The notes under the pieces are model-generated. The model did no database searches and was not told the origin of the DNA. It worked only from the letters and a program-made list of their open reading frames with translations. Below, in pieces: positions 1 through 10,740 of a DNA stretch of 64,000 nucleotides. Where the stretch lies: NCBI GenBank assembly GCA_947561395.2, contig OX387188.1, positions 10,256,061 through 10,320,060 of the forward strand, in the 5' to 3' direction. Source of the stretch: Buxus sempervirens. Its lineage: Eukaryota > Streptophyta > Magnoliopsida > Buxales > Buxaceae. Position 1 is the first letter of the stretch. Each line of letters begins with the position of its first letter. Made by a program: the position numbers and the translations under genes.

Positions 1-2405
1 AGACTTGAACAATTGCGTTAAATATATCAGAGTGCGGAAATAAATGACAAATCTTCAAGAAGCATCGAATTTAACCACCAATAATAATCAAATATTATTA
101 TATTCATAAAGTCTGGAAAGGTTCAACTAAATAAGACAAGCGATATCTAGTAAAGTTATGTAAATAAAATTTCCAATAATCCCTTAAATAACATCAAAAT
201 CCTCAAATAAAATAATCTAATGTCAATCCCTAAACAAAAAAAACTAAATCAGATCTCCATGTCCTCCTAGACCTACACAGGAATGAAATAATCCTCTTCC
301 TGCTAATTACAATAATCCCCTAGAGTCTTTACCCCAGCAACGTCCTCTCCAGGAATATCTGAAAACAAAACCGATAAATAATAATGTGAGAAACAACATC
401 TCAGTAAGTAGTCATGCAAATAGTTGACCGCAATAAAATATGCAATGTTTAATCAGATTAACCACAATACAATACAAAAAAAAGTATAATAAAAACAGAT
501 CAAATCCAATTGTTCACCTCATAGGACTCATGAAATAGTAAACCAGAGAATGATAGTAGACATGTGCCAATATGCTACCTAACCAAATTACAATGGACCA
601 GCCGCCCTTCAGTCTGCCTATTCGACACCAACGGAAGAACCCAACCATGAGTTAGCATGTACGGCCCAACCTATCCAGGAGTAGGTAACGTAGCAACTGA
701 TCTGTCCAGGAGCGGTACCACCCTCGAGGTGATGGAATGCCTATGACACAGAATTCAAACCCCTCTAATAAACATTTCACTTACTAGCTATTCTATGGAT
801 CCATATAACTGCTAAGCCCACCCAACAGTGGAAAAGCATACCAAGGAATGGACATACTTCTCAATAACATCCACAAATACAGAACCTTATCTATATACCA
901 ATAACCAAATCTGACCTGCGAAAAATAAGAAAACAGGCACTAGCCTTGTCACAACTATGACCCAAAAAAACAAAATCGAATGCACCAAGTCATATGTCCA
1001 AACTCCAGGTTTCAATGGGCAAATATGTCCTGCATGTGTATCGACTCCATCGATGCACCAAATACCTTCATATCACCCTAATACAAGTGTATTAACTCAC
1101 AAAAACAACTTTGGTTTGAAATAGAATCATTTGGAACAACGGTATCAAGTAAAAGTGCTTCTTTGGAAACATCTATCCAAAATCTTTATAAAATTGAGTT
1201 TTAAACATCCGCCAACGCAAACAATTCCCAAGTACCATAAACTTAATGGTACATAGCTAAATTTGGATAAAAACACTTCCGTAGTGAAAACTAGGTTGAA
1301 AGATAACTTTTCAAAAATCTAACAAACAGGGCGCTCGAACGGCCTAAAAATTTGGTCTTTTCAGGGTTGGTCGCTCGATGGATCGCACGAGCGACTGTTC
1401 AGGCGTCAATTCAATCTGGAAAAATTGCTGTCGGGTTCTAAAAAAATACAAAGGGCGCTCGAGCGACTACTCGGGCAGCCCAATACGAGAAAATCCGAAC
1501 TTTTGCGAAATTCCATAAAAATTCCACAACTCAATATCCAATGCATCAAATCCACTCTAAATCATTCTAAAACACTTTAAAAACATGTTAGAACAATTTC
1601 CAACAAATAAATCATCATAAATCACGCAAGAAACTCATCAAACCTCCGGATAATCATGGATATCGAAGAAACACGAAAATATTTTTGTGCAAGTTTAAAG
1701 GGACTACTTACCTGGTTTTTAGGAACTAAAACCTCTCCTAAAAGCTCTAAGATATCACGACAAATATGCTCCAACAATCTCACAATGCCTTGATCTCGTC
1801 TGGTTCAAAAAATCACTCCTTTATAACTCTTAAACATGCTTAAACTCACAAAACAAAAACTATTTTCTATCTTATCTTTTACCTGAGTTTTTGAACGAAA
1901 ATCCTCTCTTTTACTTTTGAAAGATTAGCTCCAAAGGTTGTTTAGGGTTAGGTTTTTTATCACAAGAAGCAAATAGAAGAAACAAGAGAATACAAGGGAC
2001 ATGCGGCTGTTCTCTTTGTGTTGGCCGTGCATAACTCATGCATATAGCTAGGTTATTTTAATTGTTTTAAAGCCTTTTACTTAAATACCCTCCCTTCATT
2101 AAACCAATTTACAATCAAGCCTTTAAGCTTAAACCAACTAATTCCGGGTCAACCCACTTCCTCTCTAGGTTCGACCAACTCCCTTAATTCCTTATTTATT
2201 TTATTTTTAATTAGCTCTTACTAATATAATCTGAGTAATAATAATAGCTAAATTTCTCCCTATTTTAAACTTAAAATTCTCACCTTAAATTAGCTTTCCA
2301 AGTTCTCCTCCGGGTTGAACCAATATCTCATCTCCTGCATATTTTTAACTCCATTAGTTTATTTAATAATTAGTTTTATTTATTACTTAAATCTGGGATT
2401 TTACA
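1..2405 (-). repeat. 3' LTR of the Tekay-like element (partial)
   Basis: This aligns base for base, with scattered differences, to 33383-35648 plus 41997-42179. About 82 bp are missing at the window edge. On the minus strand the LTR starts TGTAAAATCC at 2405, just after a polypurine tract. It holds a cluster of GCTCGAGCG-like motifs at about 1328-1490, a GTAAGT-type donor at 1711-1710 and a TTTTCAG acceptor at 360-359. The two LTRs differ more from each other than the three LTRs of the inserted array do, so this element is older. No gene is seen here. Confidence 0.88.
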
Positions 2406-2963
2406 TCCTCCCCTCCTAAAAATAAATTTCGTCCTCGAAATTTTACCTCGAGATTCCTCAAATAAAGACGGGTACTTCTTCTTCATTTCAGATTCCAACT
2501 CCCATGTGGCTTCTTCCACTACATAACTCTGCCACAACACCTTAACAAGTGGAATCACCTTCATAGGTTGGATCTGCTCACGTCTGTCTAATATTTGCAC
2601 TGGATGCTCCTCATAAGTCAAATCCTCACGTATGACCAAAGGCTCGTAGTCAATGATATGACTAGGGTCATGCACATATCGCCTTAGCATCGACACATGG
2701 AACACATCGTGAACTGCTCCAAATGAAGATGGCAATGCTAAGCGGTACGCCACTGGTCCCACTGTACCAATAATCTCAAAAGGTCCTACAAATCTGGGGG
2801 AAAGCTTTCCTTTCTTGCTGAACCTTTTTATACCATAGAAAAGAGATACCTTAATGAATACTCTATCACCAACCTCAAATTTCAGATCTCGCCGCCTAGT
2901 ATCTGCATAACTCTTCTGGCAACTTTGAGCTGCCAATAATCTCTGCTTGATCAATTTCACCAA
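2376..2963 (-). pseudogene. Integrase C-terminus and chromodomain, Tekay-like
   Basis: The 195-residue reading frame covers the end of integrase. The GKLSPRFVGPFEI block (about residues 52-64) is the usual GPF/Y-type module, followed by HVSMLRRYVHDPSH (about 88-101). A chromodomain-like tail ends in VLWQSYVVEEATWELE (about 142-157). In chromoviruses this tail guides integration toward heterochromatin. The frame runs on through the polypurine tract and stops inside the LTR. It is out of frame with the upstream integrase piece at 2957-3883, so it is a broken remnant. Confidence 0.85.
2406..2420 (-). other. Polypurine tract of the Tekay-like element
   Basis: Read on the minus strand, TTTAGGAGGGGAGGA sits directly against the TG start of the 3' LTR. 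This is the expected place and composition for the plus-strand primer site. Confidence 0.8.
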
Positions 2964-3883
2964 ATCAAAACTGTTCTACACATACTAAGACCCAAATACT
3001 GCCTTTCACCAATTTCCTCCCAACAGACTGGTGATCTACATGCTCTACCATACAATGCTTCATACGATGCCATCTGAATGCTCACCTGATAACTATTATT
3101 GTAGGTGAACTCTACCAATGGTACGTGCTTACTCCAATTACCTCCCCAATCAAGGACACAACATCGTAACATATCCTCAAGTGTCTGAATGGTCCTCTCT
3201 GACTGCCCATCAGTCTGAGGATGGTAACTTGTACTAAACTTCAACTCTGTACCCATGGCCTTCTGGAAAGACTCCCAGAACTAAGATGTGAATCTAGGAT
3301 CACGATCCGAAACAATGGATACTGGTATCCCATGCAATCTCACTATCTCCTGCACATACAGTTCTACTAGTGCATTAAGCGGTTGGTTCATCCTGATAGG
3401 CAAAAAGTGAGCTGATTTAGTCAAACGGTCCACTATCACCCATATTGCATCATGCCCCTTTGGAGAAAGAGGAAATCCACTCACAAAATCCATGGTGATG
3501 TGCTCCAATTTCCACTCTGGAATAGGAAGGGGCTGAAGCAACCCTGCTGGTCTCATGTGCTCTACCTTGACCTGTTGACACACCAAGCACTTAGCCACAT
3601 ATTCTGCTATATCCTTCCTCATTCCTAACCACCAATATACTACCCTCAAATTTCTATACATCTTAGTACTGCCGGGATGCACTGCATACTTTGATTTGTG
3701 GGCATCTACCATAATCACTGCCTTAATATCCTCATCAGCTAGTACACAAATGCGACCTTGGAATCTCACTAATCCATCCCTATCAATAAAGTCTCTGACA
3801 GTCTCAGAACCCTCACTCAACAATTTCCTGGTAGCAGTCAACTCTAGATCTGTCAATTGACTCACCCTGATCCTTTGAATCAA
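2957..3883 (-). pseudogene. Integrase (zinc-binding and catalytic core), broken
   Basis: Two adjacent frames (3883-3281, then 3256-2957) together cover the HHCC zinc-binding region, with HPGS and CLVC visible. They also cover the DDE core: the first Asp in ITMDFVSGFP, the second in VSDRDPRFTS, and the Glu in DGQSERTIQ. The pieces are separated by a stop or frameshift at about 3257-3280, and another break separates them from RNase H at about 3884-3979. All three catalytic residues are still readable, but no single frame carries them. Confidence 0.88.
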
Positions 3884-3979
3884 ATCAGGCTCTACCTAAA
3901 CTCTGGCTACTCGGATAACTCCCTCTTGAGGTAACCGGAACTCTTCCTGCCAATCAAAAATTGCATCTACAAGGCTACA

Positions 3980-4440
3980 CTAACTAGCCATAAAAGTAGT
4001 TAAAGTAGCAATGGAAGTCTCGTCAGTTGCGCCTTTACGACTCAAGGCATCTGCGACTACATTCACCTTGCCTGGATGGTACTGTAGTGTAAATATGAAA
4101 TCTTTTAATAGATCCATCCATCTCCTCTGCCTCATGTTGAGATCCCTCCGGGAAAATATGTATCTCAAACTCTTATGATCTGAGAAAATCTCAAACTCAA
4201 CCCCGTATAAGTAATGCCTCCATATCTTCAATGCGAAGACTATGGCAGCCAACTCCAAGTCGTGGGTGGGGTAATTCTTCTCATGAGGTTTTAATAAATG
4301 GGAAGTATATGCTACAACCCAACCCTATTGCATCAACACACAACCCAAACCAATCCTGGATGCATCACAATAGACAGCAAAAGGCTCATCCATAGATGGT
4401 ACAATCAACACTAGGGTCGTGGTAAGTCTTTGCTTCAACT
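3980..4440 (-). pseudogene. RNase H domain, broken
   Basis: The longest open piece (4258-3980) reads [17 protein letters not shown], then [11 protein letters not shown] and [10 protein letters not shown]. This is the second half of a Ty3-type RNase H, including the Asp of SDHKSL. The first half lies upstream to about 4440 and shows FAVYCDASRIGLGCVLMQ. It is followed by an in-frame TAG, where an acidic or polar residue normally precedes the VVAY segment. The domain is therefore interrupted at least once. Confidence 0.85.
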
Positions 4441-4490
4441 ACTGAAAACTCTGCTCACACTTGTCATCCCACTTAAATGGAACTACTTTC

Positions 4491-5457
4491 TTAGTTAAAT
4501 TGGACAACGGTGATGCTATATTTGGAAAAGCCCTCAATAAATTGGCGATAATATCCAGCCATGCCAAGGAAACTGCGGATCTCTGTCACTATGGTAGGTT
4601 TAGGCCAATCTGCAACTGCTTGGACTTTGGCAGGGTCCACAGAAATACCTTCACCTGAGATAATGTGACCAAGGAAAAAGATCTGCCTTAGCCAAAACTG
4701 GCACTTACTAAACTTGGCATATAACCGATGATCTCTCCAAGTATGGAGTACTACTTTCAAATGTCCAACATGGTCCTTCTAAGTCTTGGAGTATACCAAA
4801 ATATCATCGATGAAAACTAGCACAAAGTTATCCAGATATTGGTGGAAGACTCGATTCATGATATCTATGAAAACTGCGGGGGCATTAGTCAACCCAAACG
4901 GCATGACTAGAAACTCATAGTGCCCATACCGAGTCTGAAATGCTGTCTTCTCTATGTCTTTTTCAGCCACTCTTAACTGATGATAGCCTGATCTCAAATC
5001 AACCTTGGAAAACCAAGCTTCGCATCTCAATTGATCAAACAAGTTGTTGATCCTAGGCAAAGGGTACTGGGTACTTGTTCTTAACCGTAACTTGGTTAAG
5101 CTGCCTATAATCGATGCACACGCGCATACTACCATCCTTCTTTGGCACAAAAAGAACTGGTGCATCCCACGGTGACATGCTGGGTCTAATAAATCCCTTC
5201 TCCAAAAGCTCATCTATTTGCTTCCTTAATTCATCTTGCTCAGGTTTTGCCAACCTGTAAGGTGGCTTGGACACAGGAGTCGTACCAGGCTGAAGCTGGA
5301 TTCTGAAATCGACGGCTCTAACAGGTGGTAATCCTTGAAGACCGTCAAGAAATGCATCTGCGAATTCAGATACCACTGGCACATCAGAAAGATCAACGGT
5401 GTCACTCCTAGTCTCCTCTACTGCCATCGAAGCAACTAACCCAATCTGACTATCCAA
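4491..5457 (-). pseudogene. Reverse transcriptase, broken
   Basis: Three overlapping frames cover RT. The first, 5457-5053, has the fingers ([21 protein letters not shown] and [11 protein letters not shown]). The second, 5213-4779, has palm motifs ([22 protein letters not shown]) and the catalytic FIDDILVYS. The third, 4760-4491, has the thumb or connection ([23 protein letters not shown]). The catalytic Asp pair is kept, but at least two frameshifts break the domain. The first frame also carries linker residues between protease and RT. Confidence 0.9.
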
Positions 5458-5484
5458 CCCCTCACAGATAAAGCAAAAAGTCAG

Positions 5485-5593
5485 CTACTCAGGCTTACTA
5501 ACTATAACTATCCCCTTATGATAGTTGATGGTGACATAGTGTTGGAACAACCAATCTATACCCAATATCACATCAAATCCGCTGAACTCCAGC
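5485..5593 (-). pseudogene. C-terminal piece of the Tekay protease
   Basis: The minus-strand reading up to the insertion point gives LEFSGFDVILGIDWLFQHY, the conserved end of Ty3-type aspartic proteases (ILG-DWL). The N-terminal half is at 31871-32140, more than 26 kb away, because the gag-only array inserted between them. Codons upstream of 5593 in this frame come from the inserted LTR and do not belong to the protease. Confidence 0.85.
5589..5593. repeat. Target site duplication CCAGC, left copy
   Basis: CCAGC sits directly before the TGTAGACACC start of the first LTR. The same five bases follow the TCTCACA end of the third LTR at 31866-31870. A 5-bp duplication is standard for Ty3 integrases. 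No such duplication is present at the internal LTR borders. Confidence 0.9.
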
Positions 5594-6040
5594 TGTAGAC
5601 ACCGAAAAATTGCACGATTTTTGATAAATCTTGAAGGAGAGAAATAATTTATCGAATTTTCAATTCTTAGCATTGGGTTTAAGATCCTTAACCCATTTGA
5701 ATCCAAAGCCGCAAAGGAAAAGGCCCGAATTCAATCTTTTATGCAAAGTCAAACTTTTTCGGGTTGAATTTTGTTGACTTTTGACCCCAGAAAATGAAAT
5801 ATTTTTTAAAAGCAAGATTTGAAGATAAATTTTCCCGGTAATCAGGTTTTTAGCAATGTTATTGCATAAATGAATTTTTTGAGATTTTTAATCTTGACGA
5901 ATACCTTGGTATTAACATGTTGAATCTTTTTACCGGACCTGAAAAATCGGAATTTAGCCTGGAACTGGAAAGTTGACTTTTTATTCACTTGGAATTTGGG
6001 TCTGGAAATATTTTTAATGGATTCAAATGGGGGGGTGTTT

Positions 6041-6124
6041 GCTTATTTACATGTAATATCTTAAGTAAATGGAGATTAAAAAATACGAGGACATTTACTT
6101 AAACGATATTACATGTAAATAAGC
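6041..6124. repeat. U3 inverted repeat, arms of about 31 and 33 bp
   Basis: The left arm at 6041-6071 starts GCTTATTTACATGTAATATC. Its reverse complement lies at 6092-6124, with a 2-base indel in the middle and a 20-bp loop. The same structure is present at 17737-17820 and 29425-29508. It lies about 520 bp upstream of the TATA box, so it would be in U3. The sequence supports a stable fold; any function is unknown. Confidence 0.85.
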
Positions 6125-6180
6125 CTGGCCTGTGCAGCTAAGGCTCAAAACCAACCAAAAGTGTGCTGACCGTGGTATAT

Positions 6181-6435
6181 GTGCGGTTTTTGAGAATTTG
6201 GTCTGAACCGCACTGCATGTACGGTTGCAACCGCATACACAGCACGGTTGATGTTCATGCTTGTTGCGTGAGCTGCCACGTGGCTTCCAGAAGCTTCGGC
6301 CGTTGAGACACGTCGACAGCAATCATAGCGAGCGTAACTGAATTGAACCGTCCTGTATGTGCGGTTGAGATGAATTTGCATAGAAACCGCACATATAGGA
6401 CGGTTCTGTAGAAACCGCACTGAGTATACGGTTTT
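6181..6435. promoter_or_regulatory. AACCGC/GCGGTT motif cluster with a 22-bp inverted repeat
   Basis: The cluster carries many copies of GTGCGGTT and AACCGCAC in both orientations. The clearest pair is 6345-6366 against 6385-6406: 22-bp arms with one mismatch that would still pair as G.U in RNA. A perfect CGGTTGCAACCG palindrome is also inside. Because it lies 200-450 bp upstream of the TATA box it could be an enhancer or protein-binding array. Similar motifs return in the leader at 10093-10181. The regulatory role is inferred. Confidence 0.6.
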
Positions 6436-6634
6436 GGCTGTTTCGTGCATTTGCGAAAAGGCTCGATCTCTGAGCCTTATTTACGCACATTACCTCTCTC
6501 TCAGGGACTTGAATTCCCTATTTCACCCTCCGAAACTTGCTGAATTACTCCAATTCAAGCCTTGGAGGAGAATTAGAATAATCTAGAAGGCTTTTTTGGC
6601 CTACCCTTGGGACTCTTCTACCCTTGGCTTGGCC

Positions 6635-6642
6635 TATAAATA
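6635..6642 (+). promoter_or_regulatory. TATA box of the LTR
   Basis: TATAAATA in the context GGCCTATAAATAG is the best TATA match in the LTR. Transcription would be expected to start about 30 bases downstream, near 6665-6672, which would put the U3/R border there. Identical boxes lie at 18331 and 30019. Confidence 0.7.
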
Positions 6643-8483
6643 GAAGGGTCCTCCTCTTGCAAATGGCTGAGAATTTGAAGCTTGGAGGCTCTGGAAGAAG
6701 AGGGAAAACTCTGCTGGATTGCTACCTCAAGTGTTCAAGCTACCAAAGGTAAAGCTCCATTTGATTTTCTTGTTTCCTCTTTACATTTAACTCTCCACTT
6801 CTACCTTTCTGTAGTGTAAAGCCAGTGTGTGATTGTTTGCAAGCCCCAAACCTCTTCCAAAGTACCTGGGAATCCTCTCTAGCCGTAAAACGTGAAGAGA
6901 GAGCCTTGGGAAAAGGAAGGTGGAATGGATCCTTTAGGCTTAGAACCTACATGTGATGAAGAGCATGTTTATTGGTTATTTTGAACCTATGGTTGCTTCT
7001 ATGATCTGTTTTTGTATTTACCTATGGAGAAGATGCACGAATCCATGCTCTCAATAGCAATGGATTCCAACCTTCTCCTAGAAATGTGATTTTCCACACC
7101 TCTTCACACACTTTTCACTATTTTCATCAAATAGGCTAGATCTTGGATTCTCCATGCTCAATATGGAAAATCTGAGATCTCTGGCCTTAGAATGAATTTC
7201 TAGGACTTCATGAGTTGTTTTTCATGATTTCAAGTTATTTTGGTCGAATCCACTTGCACACATGCACTGGTTTCACACTTTTACTCAAGGTTTTTCAAAA
7301 CAGGGCAGCATCTGTACCATGTCTTAGAATGCTCATAACTTCGTCCTCCGGATGAATTTTTGAGTGATTCCAAAGACATGTGATAGATGGATATGCCTAG
7401 TTTATATCTGGAAATTTTCACTCACTTTCATGTAGCCAATTTTTGACACCATCTGTTCAAAGTTTGTAAGTCAGTTCAGCCCAGATTGCTGAACTTGCCG
7501 CTTTGATGGTGCACCGTTTGCTCAGTTTTAATCCGTTTTGTGTGATTCTAATTTCTGAGTTTTCCTTGAGAAGTCTATTTTCATTTCCAATTAGTTTTAG
7601 CAGATTTTGATCTGTTTTGTGCCTTGGGTGTTCAATTGACTCAGAGATGCTCGCTGGCATAGTCCAGAGCTAATCTGTGGTCTTCTAGGCCTGTTCAAGA
7701 GAGCACACAAGTCACATCCGGATTGAGTTTGGTGTGAGATTTATCTCTTTGGAAAGGTGGCACAACATACTTCCCCCATACCAATTTTCATGAATTTTTA
7801 TTGAGCCAAACTCCACGAATAGGACTTTGAAAATGCCTACTCATCACTTTTTTTGAGTTATAAACAGCAAATTTCATATGTGGAGTTCTCTCTCATTTTA
7901 AGTCGGATTGAGCTGAAGTTTTTACCGCATACTCTATTATATACCAGTTTTCAAATGGCTTTGGTTTCATTGGATTTGGATTTAAATTGAGTGAGTTATG
8001 GTTAATCGAAGCTTTCAAGTTCTCATAATCTGATTTTTCCAGATTTGCCTTGAATTGGTTTTGCTTCAATTTTCACCTTGATTTTTATTCACTCATGAGG
8101 TTCTAAGAGGTGATATATCCATGAAGAGAGTCTAAACTCATTGGACTACTCATGTGGAATAATCACGCACATTTTGCTTATTTTAATCAATCCTTGTCCT
8201 TTTTTTTTATTAGCAAACAATCCTTAGCATAAGCAAGCATGTGGCAACCGTCTTAGACGGATGAGTGGGGGTGCCTAACACCTTCCCCCGCTCATAAATA
8301 ATTCCCCTTACCCAATCTCTGGATTTTTCCATATATTAGAGCTACTTTGGCTCTATTTGGCTTTTATGAACCCTTTGGTATCCATTCACACCCTTAAGAT
8401 GGATGGTGGCGACTCTTATTTTTATCGATCCCCGCGTGACGATATCGGAAGTCATCCGAGATGACGAATCCATGTCTCACAAC

Positions 8484-8501
8484 TGGCGACTCTGCTGGGG
8501 A
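8484..8501 (+). other. Primer binding site, tRNA-Arg-like (copy 1)
   Basis: TGGCGACTCTGCTGGGGA starts two bases after the LTR end. It resembles the complement of the 3' end of plant tRNA-Arg(ACG), with differences in the middle. Arg primer sites are a known mark of Ogre/Tat elements. The tRNA assignment is from memory of the family. Confidence 0.75.
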
Positions 8502-10740
8502 TATAGTGGAATTGAGCCATGTCTTTTGCTTGCTTATTCTTTGTTTGATTTTATTGATTGTTTGTTGTTTGGAGTGATTGTAATAAGCATGCTGATTTGA
8601 ATGCTTCTATATCTAGAGAATGTGAGACCTTAGGAAATAGGGCATGAGATGTGTGATGCTTTGGTTATGCTCAAAACCATGTTAAGAGACCTAGCTAGTT
8701 TTACCATGCTAGGCTACCATGTTTATATGATGAGCATGTTTTGATTAGAATTTTATTGTCATTGAGCATGTGATCAGGATTTTTAGGGAGATATTTTGAA
8801 TATGTCAAAAGCATGCTCACCATAATTAAATGCTATTTGTTGTATGATATGATGACATGCTTTCATGTTTGTATGATTGTGGGAATGCATGTTTAGATGG
8901 CGCATGCTAGGCTTTCTTTTTATTAATTGGATGTTATCATGTTTGTTTGCTTCAAATGTGATTTCTATATCATGCCTTGGTGGTTTTTGGATTGTGCTTG
9001 CATGGCTACGAAAAGAGAGTGGCAAGGGTGGGACGTTGTGATGAATGTGACCCACATTTTAAATGCACTTGAGCACCTTTTTTATTTTTTACACAGCCTA
9101 CCTATCATCTATAGGAAGTTGAACAAGAATGTGTGTAGCTTGGCGCACCGAGGTCGTTACTTCGGAAAGCGAAAGTGAAAACATTCACCTTAGAAGCTTT
9201 GAGCCAATGATGTGATGACATGGTGGATCTAGAATTCTGGTCATACACTAGGCTTGAGCTCTAAGTTGCCAATAAGCCAAAACCCAAAACCCCCACGCTT
9301 GAAGGTGGAGAAACACGTTTTTGGCCAAAGTAAACCAAATGCGATGGGAAAAGGGTTTGTAATGAGGGAAGGCCGTTTTGCATGGCTCAGGTGACCCAAG
9401 GTATGATATAGATACCATTTTGAAGGTAAACATGAGGTACCAAGGTAATGTTAATTTCATTTTTATGATTGCCTTCGTATCATGCAAAGCCAAGTTCATG
9501 GTGTCCATTTTGTTGGGATTTTGTTTTTCCCAAAGAATATCTGTATCCTAGGATTGGTGTAGCCCATAGGAAGAGTTTTAACTCTTCTTAGAGGTCATTC
9601 TACCCAAATGCCCATAGGAGGCAACCCAAAGTCCAAGATCCATGCATTGGGTGTCCATTTTGGTGGGAGCCTAGGCCCTCCTTTGTTTAAATATTACTAA
9701 TCCTCTTCTTTGCAGGAAGGTTGCATGGGAATGACACCCAGGAGCTGCGTAGAGGGCATCCTCTAATTTTAGTTTAGGATTTTTCTTCCTCTTTTCAAGC
9801 CCAAAGAGGCTAAATTGTAATTTTATTTTGATTCATGCCCCTTGAAGGCCAAGTTGTATTGTAATTCATTTCCTTTATTGTAAGGGATCTTTTTGTGCAT
9901 ATGTGTGGTCCCCTCATACAATCTCATGAAATTCATGGTATAAGTGGGTTTTTAGTACCATTTGATGTGTCAAATGCCCAATTTGGGGTAATCTGGAAGC
10001 CACCCAATGGTGAACACTGTGTTTGGACAAGTAACCAAGCTAATAAAACCAGTCGGAAAAAGAAACAATTCGAAAATCTGATTTCTGGTTTAAAACCGTC
10101 CTGAATATGCGGTTTCCTGCATTTTTGATGCAACCGTAGAATTTATGCGGTTTGGGCCAAACCGTTCTGAATGCACGGTTTTAAGCCGAAATTCTGTTCC
10201 AGCCTTGCTTATCAAACATTTCTGGGTCCTTTCATCCCTAAGTCATATAAGCAAATGGGCAGGGGTTCCAAATAAGATAAATGGCATTTAAACCATTCCA
10301 AATCCACCAAAATCAAGAGATTAAGGTCATTTTGAACATATTCACCTAAATTGAACAAATTAACTCAACTCAAAGGTGAAAATGATAAAATAAAAGTTGG
10401 TTCAGACCAAAAAACAGGTCAAGTACCTCAATTTGGGGGTTAAGTCCACATTGGGCTCTTTTTGTCCAGTTTGAACACTTAACCCATCTTAAATGAAGTA
10501 AATGATTAAAAGAGAATTGGTTCAAATAACCAACCTAATCATACTTCAATCTCAAGAATTGAACTTGGAAATCACAATAAGTTTCCAAAACATGTTAAGC
10601 TTAAAGTGTAATACAATTCATGAAAGGAAGCTCAACTCTTTTAAAATGGGGCAAATTCCAATCAAAAATCAATCTTTAAGAAATCTTTAATCATAAAGTA
10701 TTCAAACTTTTAAGATTTCTTCCAAAGAGCAATTGGGTCA
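8502..10740 (+). other. First part of the gag-only leader, non-coding
   Basis: About 2.2 kb follow the primer site with only short ORFs (83-90 codons) on either strand. None shows a recognised domain, and no upstream ORF of the kind found in Ogre is seen. The stretch 8640-8930 is rich in ATGC words (GCATG, CATGC) and may be mildly repetitive. The only structured part I recognise is the AACCG cluster at 10093-10181. Confidence 0.6.
10093..10181 (+). repeat. Three AAACCG...CGGTTT stem-loops in the leader
   Basis: Three successive units begin AACCG or AAACCG and end CGGTT or CGGTTT, 20-23 bases apart, at 10093-10115, 10132-10152 and 10159-10181. The spacers are related (CTGAATATG, GAATTTATG, CTGAATGCA). 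The motif matches the U3 cluster at 6181-6435. Copy 2 lies at 21789-21877. Confidence 0.6.

Larger units (their letters stand above)
5594..8481 (+). repeat. LTR 1 of the gag-only element
   Basis: It begins TGTAGACACC and ends GTCTCACA, directly followed by the primer binding site. It carries two long inverted repeats in U3, a TATA box at 6635 and a candidate splice donor at 6749-6750. By eye it differs from LTRs 2 and 3 at about five sites, mostly around 7850-7945, plus one near 5646. The short ORFs inside recur identically in all three copies, show no protein family, and are not taken as genes. Confidence 0.95.

Noticed and set aside
6095..6450. Minus-strand ORFs of 75 and 101 codons, repeated in each LTR
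   Set aside because: They overlap each other and the inverted repeats in U3, recur only because the LTRs are copies, and show no protein family.
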